Position numbers and translations under genes: made by a program
Source of the DNA: Chromatiales bacterium
GTDB lineage: Bacteria; Pseudomonadota; Gammaproteobacteria; SZUA-140
Assembly (NCBI GenBank): GCA_031285245.1
Contig: JAITWN010000087.1
Coordinates: 1 to 7,860, forward strand
Direction of reading: 5' to 3'
Length of the DNA: 7,860 bases
Part shown: positions 5,112 to 7,860 of the stretch, in pieces
How the letters are laid out: each line of letters begins with the position of its first letter
Numbering within the stretch: the stretch's first letter is position 1
The notes under the pieces: model-generated
Told to the model about the DNA's origin: nothing
Databases searched by the model: none
The model's input: the letters and a program-made list of their open reading frames with translations, nothing else

Positions 5112-5297
5112 ATGTATGTATGTGTCTGCAATGCGGTGACTGAACGCCAGATCAGAGAAGCCGCGCATAGCGGTGTGTCTTCGGTGGAAGGATTGCAGGC
5201 TCGCCTTAAAGTCGCTACCTGCTGCGGTAGCTGCCGGGACTGTGCTCGCCGCGTGCTGGGCGAAGCGCTCTCCCAACGTGTGTCGTCAGCAGCCTGA
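5112..5297 (+). CDS. bfd: Bacterioferritin-associated ferredoxin Bfd
   Basis: A 61-residue BFD-like [2Fe-2S] protein starting MYVCVCNAVTERQIREA. The four cluster cysteines are C4 and C6 (CVC) and C38 and C41 (CGSC), the usual CxC...CxxC arrangement; C37 and C44 are additional. Bfd docks on bacterioferritin near the heme and passes electrons to the core, releasing Fe(2+) to the cytosol. Length matches E. coli Bfd (64). ATG 5112 is chosen because it starts the conserved MYVC and has GGAG at 5098-5101; an in-frame extension from 5076 would add non-homologous residues. It lies divergently from the bfr pair it should serve and 52 bp upstream of the iron-uptake genes, so it may be co-transcribed with them. 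Confidence 0.93.
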   Translation: MYVCVCNAVTERQIREAAHSGVSSVEGLQARLKVATCCGSCRDCARRVLGEALSQRVSSAA

Positions 5298-5349
5298 TCT
5301 ATGTGCCTCTAAAATATTTGTAGTGCGAAACTAAACAAGGATTCCAACA

Positions 5350-6363
5350 ATGCGTGCGTTGTATCGAAGCCTGCTGCTGACGACGGCGGTGGCGCTTGCT
5401 CTTCCTGTCTGTGGCTTTGCGGCCGAAGAGGTGGTGGTTTATTCGAGCCGTACGGAAGATCTCATCAAGCCGCTCTTCGACAAATATACTGCTGAAACCG
5501 GCGTCACTGTGCGTTATGTCACCGATGGTGGTGGTCCGCTGCTCGCGCGCTTGAAGGCTGAAGGCGCCAATACGCCAGCTGACATGCTCATCACCGTCGA
5601 TGCCGGCAATCTCTGGCAGGCCGCGCAGGATGGCGTGCTGGCGCCGGTGACTTCGCCGGTGCTGACAAAAAATGTCCCCGCGCATCTGCATGATCCCGAA
5701 GGCCGCTGGTATGGCGTGACGCTGCGTGCGCGCACCATTGCTTACAGTACTAAGCGCGTCGATCCAGCCACGCTTTCTACCTATGAAGATCTTGCTGATC
5801 CGAAGTGGAAAGGGCGCCTCTGCCTGCGTACGTCGAAGTCGGTGTACAGCCAGTCGCTGATCGGCATGACCATCGCCCGCCTCGGTGAAGAAAAGACCGA
5901 AAGCATGGTGAAAGGCTGGGTAGCGAATCTGGCTGTGCCGCCGTTTGCCAACGATACCCGTGTGCTAGAAGCGATCGATGCCGGGCAGTGCGATGTCGGC
6001 ATCGTCAATACCTATTATTTCGGTGGTTTGATCAGAGAGAAGCCTGCTCTCGCTGTGGCGCTGTTCTGGCCCAATCAGGCCGAAGAAAGCGGCGGCGTGC
6101 ACGTCAACGTGGCGGGCGCAGGAGTTACTCGCTATGCCAAGCACGCTGCGCAGGCGCAGAAGCTGCTCGAATGGCTGACCGAGCCTGAAGCGCAGGAGAT
6201 GTTCGCGGGTATCAATCTCGAATATCCGGTGAATCCGGCGGTGAAAATCGATCCGCTGGTCGCCGTCTGGGGCAGTTTCCGCCAGGATCCCCACAACGTT
6301 TCCGATGCCGGCGCCTTACAGGCGCAGGCCGTGAAGCTGATGGATCGGGCGGATTATCGTTGA
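5350..6363 (+). CDS. fbpA: Periplasmic Fe(3+)-binding protein of an Fbp/Fut-type ABC transporter
   Basis: A 337-residue extracellular solute-binding protein with a Sec signal peptide: basic start MRALYR, hydrophobic core to about residue 20, cleavage near GFAA|EE at 25. The mature protein begins VVVYSSRTEDLIK. Y222/Y223 (NTYYFGG) and Y166 (KSVYSQSL) correspond to the iron-binding tyrosines of FbpA/FutA proteins. The RWYGVTLRARTIAYS region at 119-133 is typical of the family. The N-terminal His/Tyr ligand pair found in many members (SSRHY) is replaced by SSRTE, so a different extra ligand or a carbonate/anion may complete the site. It captures ferric iron in the periplasm and delivers it to the permease encoded 1 bp downstream. 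A ribosome binding site AAGGA (5337-5341) lies 8 nt before ATG. Confidence 0.9.
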   Translation: MRALYRSLLLTTAVALALPVCGFAAEEVVVYSSRTEDLIKPLFDKYTAETGVTVRYVTDGGGPLLARLKAEGANTPADMLITVDAGNLWQAAQDGVLAPVTSPVLTKNVPAHLHDPEGRWYGVTLRARTIAYSTKRVDPATLSTYEDLADPKWKGRLCLRTSKSVYSQSLIGMTIARLGEEKTESMVKGWVANLAVPPFANDTRVLEAIDAGQCDVGIVNTYYFGGLIREKPALAVALFWPNQAEESGGVHVNVAGAGVTRYAKHAAQAQKLLEWLTEPEAQEMFAGINLEYPVNPAVKIDPLVAVWGSFRQDPHNVSDAGALQAQAVKLMDRADYR

Positions 6364-6364
6364 G

Positions 6365-7860
6365 ATGTCAGGTGATGCCCGGCCGGCAGGCCGTGTCAAC
6401 TTGATTGAAGATCTAGCGATTGAAGATAAGGCGCGGGGCGCAACCGTCCCGCGCCTCTCGCGTTTTGGCTGTCTGCGTTTGCTGAGTTTGTTACTGGCGG
6501 TACTGGTGGCGCTGCCCGTGCTGGTGATCATTGCCTCTTGGCTGCATCCGCAGACCGAGATCTGGCGTCATCTCGCCGATACCGTGCTCCTTCGTCTGCT
6601 GCTGAATACATTGGTATTGCTGCTCGGCGTCGGCATCGGCGTGCTTCTTATTGGTGTTGGCCTTGCCTGGCTGACGGCGATGTGCGAATTCCCTGGGCGG
6701 CGATTTTTCGAGTGGGCGCTGCTGTTGCCGCTCGCTGTGCCAGCGTACGTGCTTGCTTTCGTCGCGCTTGGCACTTTCGATTTCACCGGCCCCGTGCAGA
6801 CTCTGCTGCGCCAGCATTTCGGCGTGGGCGGTTACTGGTTTCCTGAAGTGCGCTCTCGCGGCGGCGTGATCGTGGTGATGGTGCTGGTGTTTTATCCCTA
6901 TGTTTATATGCTCGCGCGCGCCGCTTTCCTCACTCAAGGACGCGCGACGCTAGAAGCAGCGCGTGTGCTTGGGTATGGGCCGTGGGGCGCGTTTTTTCAT
7001 GCCGTGCTGCCGATGGCAAGACCTGCGATTGCCACCGGCGCAGCGATTGCGCTGATGGAAACATTGGCTGATTTCGGCGCGGTGTCGGTATTCAATTACG
7101 ATACGTTCACGACCGCAATCTACAAGGCGTGGTTTGGGCTCTTCAGCTTGCAGGCTGCCTCGCAATTGGCTTCGCTGTTGCTGCTTTTCGTCGCGCTCGC
7201 GCTCATTTCCGAGCGCTACTTGCGTCGCCGCGCGCGTTTTCATGAATCGCCACAGGCACCAAAAGCTCACGCCATTGCACTGCATGGCTGGCGCGCGTGG
7301 CTCGCGTTTGCTGCGGCATCGATGGTGTTTTTCTTTGCTTTCGCGCTGCCAGTGTGGTGCCTTGGGAGCTGGGCTTATAAAACTTTTCCTGGCGGCATCG
7401 ACGTGCGTTACTTGGAGCTGCTCATTCACACGCTGATGCTCGGCGCAGCTGCGGCGGTGATCACTATCGCTTGTGCGCTGCTGCTTGCTTATGCGCGCCG
7501 CCGTCATGCAGATCGTTTGACACAGACAGCGATAGGAGCTGCGACGCTCGGCTATGCTTTGCCCGGCGCGGTGCTTGCCGTTGGCATCATGCTGGTATTC
7601 ACCAGTCTCGATAATGCATTCATCGCGTTCATGCATTGGTTCGATGAAAACTGGACGGGCCGTCTGCTCGGCGGCACGGTGGTGGCACTGCTGCTCGCGT
7701 ATACCGTGCGTTTTCTCGCGGTGGCGTTCGGGCCGATTGAAAGCGGCCTCGGACGTATTCATCCCTCACTCGGCGAAGCCGCGCGCAACCTCGGCGCGAG
7801 TCCGCTCGAAACCGTCTGGCGTATTCATCTGCCGCTGCTGCGCCCGGGTCTCTTAACCGC
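6365..7860 (+). CDS. fbpB: Fe(3+) ABC transporter permease, two-domain FbpB type (3' end cut by window)
   Basis: An uninterrupted frame of 498 codons runs to the window edge without a stop. The protein has many hydrophobic segments (about 37-58, 80-104, 115-135, 167-188, 222-240, 264-281, 311-333, 352-376, 388-414, 434-454) and two binding-protein-dependent permease units. Each shows an EAA loop, which contacts the ATPase: EAARVLGYGPWGAFFHAVLP (197-216) and EAARNLGASPLETVWRIHLP (471-490). Such fused permeases are about 530-550 residues, so roughly the last transmembrane segment is missing. ATG 6365 is separated from the fbpA stop by one base, suggesting coupled translation, but the ribosome binding site is poor. 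The first ~30 residues are hydrophilic and unusual for the family. The ATPase gene (fbpC) would be expected downstream. Confidence 0.9.
   Translation, partial: MSGDARPAGRVNLIEDLAIEDKARGATVPRLSRFGCLRLLSLLLAVLVALPVLVIIASWLHPQTEIWRHLADTVLLRLLLNTLVLLLGVGIGVLLIGVGLAWLTAMCEFPGRRFFEWALLLPLAVPAYVLAFVALGTFDFTGPVQTLLRQHFGVGGYWFPEVRSRGGVIVVMVLVFYPYVYMLARAAFLTQGRATLEAARVLGYGPWGAFFHAVLPMARPAIATGAAIALMETLADFGAVSVFNYDTFTTAIYKAWFGLFSLQAASQLASLLLLFVALALISERYLRRRARFHESPQAPKAHAIALHGWRAWLAFAAASMVFFFAFALPVWCLGSWAYKTFPGGIDVRYLELLIHTLMLGAAAAVITIACALLLAYARRRHADRLTQTAIGAATLGYALPGAVLAVGIMLVFTSLDNAFIAFMHWFDENWTGRLLGGTVVALLLAYTVRFLAVAFGPIESGLGRIHPSLGEAARNLGASPLETVWRIHLPLLRPGLLT
6430..6455 (+). other. GC-rich hairpin in the first codons of the permease gene
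   Basis: GGCGCGGG (6430-6437) and CCCGCGCC (6448-6455) form a perfect 8-bp stem with a 10-nt loop, followed by TCTCGCGTTTT. It lies about 70 bp after the binding-protein stop codon. The weak T-run makes full termination unlikely, but a partial terminator or an mRNA-stabilising stem would favour binding protein over permease, a ratio usual for such transporters. Confidence 0.4.

Noticed and set aside
6950..7762. Long open frame (270 codons) on the minus strand
   Set aside because: It is antisense to the permease gene, its translation is rich in Arg, His and Gln without any domain pattern, and the plus strand encodes clear EAA loops and membrane segments here.
1..7860. tRNA, rRNA or CRISPR array
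   Set aside because: No cloverleaf with a CCA-type acceptor, no rRNA-like stretch and no regularly spaced direct repeats were seen; the three repeat copies are irregularly placed and in mixed orientation.

Overview
The window looks like chromosomal DNA from a GC-rich member of the Pseudomonadota, most likely a gamma- or betaproteobacterium. The evidence is the Fbp-type ferric iron transporter, the paired bacterioferritin subunits with an adjacent bacterioferritin-associated ferredoxin, the close match to a proteobacterial Dps N-terminus, and REP-like intergenic palindromes of the AGCCCAACC type. No taxonomic marker is present, so this placement is inference.

Left part (1-2494): the tail of an unidentified upstream gene overlaps the start of an 813-residue two-domain protein. 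An alkaline-phosphatase-superfamily phosphodiesterase domain, interrupted by a hydrophobic membrane segment, is fused to a complete endonuclease/exonuclease/phosphatase (EEP) domain. Both catalytic residue sets appear intact.

Middle part (2454-3930): a repeat-rich, apparently rearranged interval. Three copies of a short repeat share an identical 19-bp core: two direct copies, and one inverted copy about 1 kb away. Copy 1 supplies the last codons and stop of the fusion gene and is split by a 44-bp REP-like palindrome flanked by GTAG. Copy 3 lies exactly where a dps gene remnant breaks off. A 113-bp inverted-repeat element with two inner hairpins fills part of the gap. Between copies 2 and 3 sits a small sensor-less GGDEF protein with an SGDEF signature, followed by the dps remnant.

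Right part (3935-7860): an iron-homeostasis island. Two bacterioferritin genes on the minus strand encode complementary subunits. One has all ferroxidase ligands but Ala in place of heme ligand Met52. The other keeps Met52 but has lost nearly all ferroxidase ligands. They probably form a mixed 24-mer. Divergently, bfd (iron release from bacterioferritin) is followed by a periplasmic Fe(3+)-binding protein and a two-domain permease that runs off the window end. The divergent control region holds plausible sigma70 promoters in both directions, a Fur-like site downstream of the bfd promoter and a 12-bp palindrome at the bfr promoter. This fits low-iron import and release opposed to storage. The dps remnant suggests the storage side was once larger.
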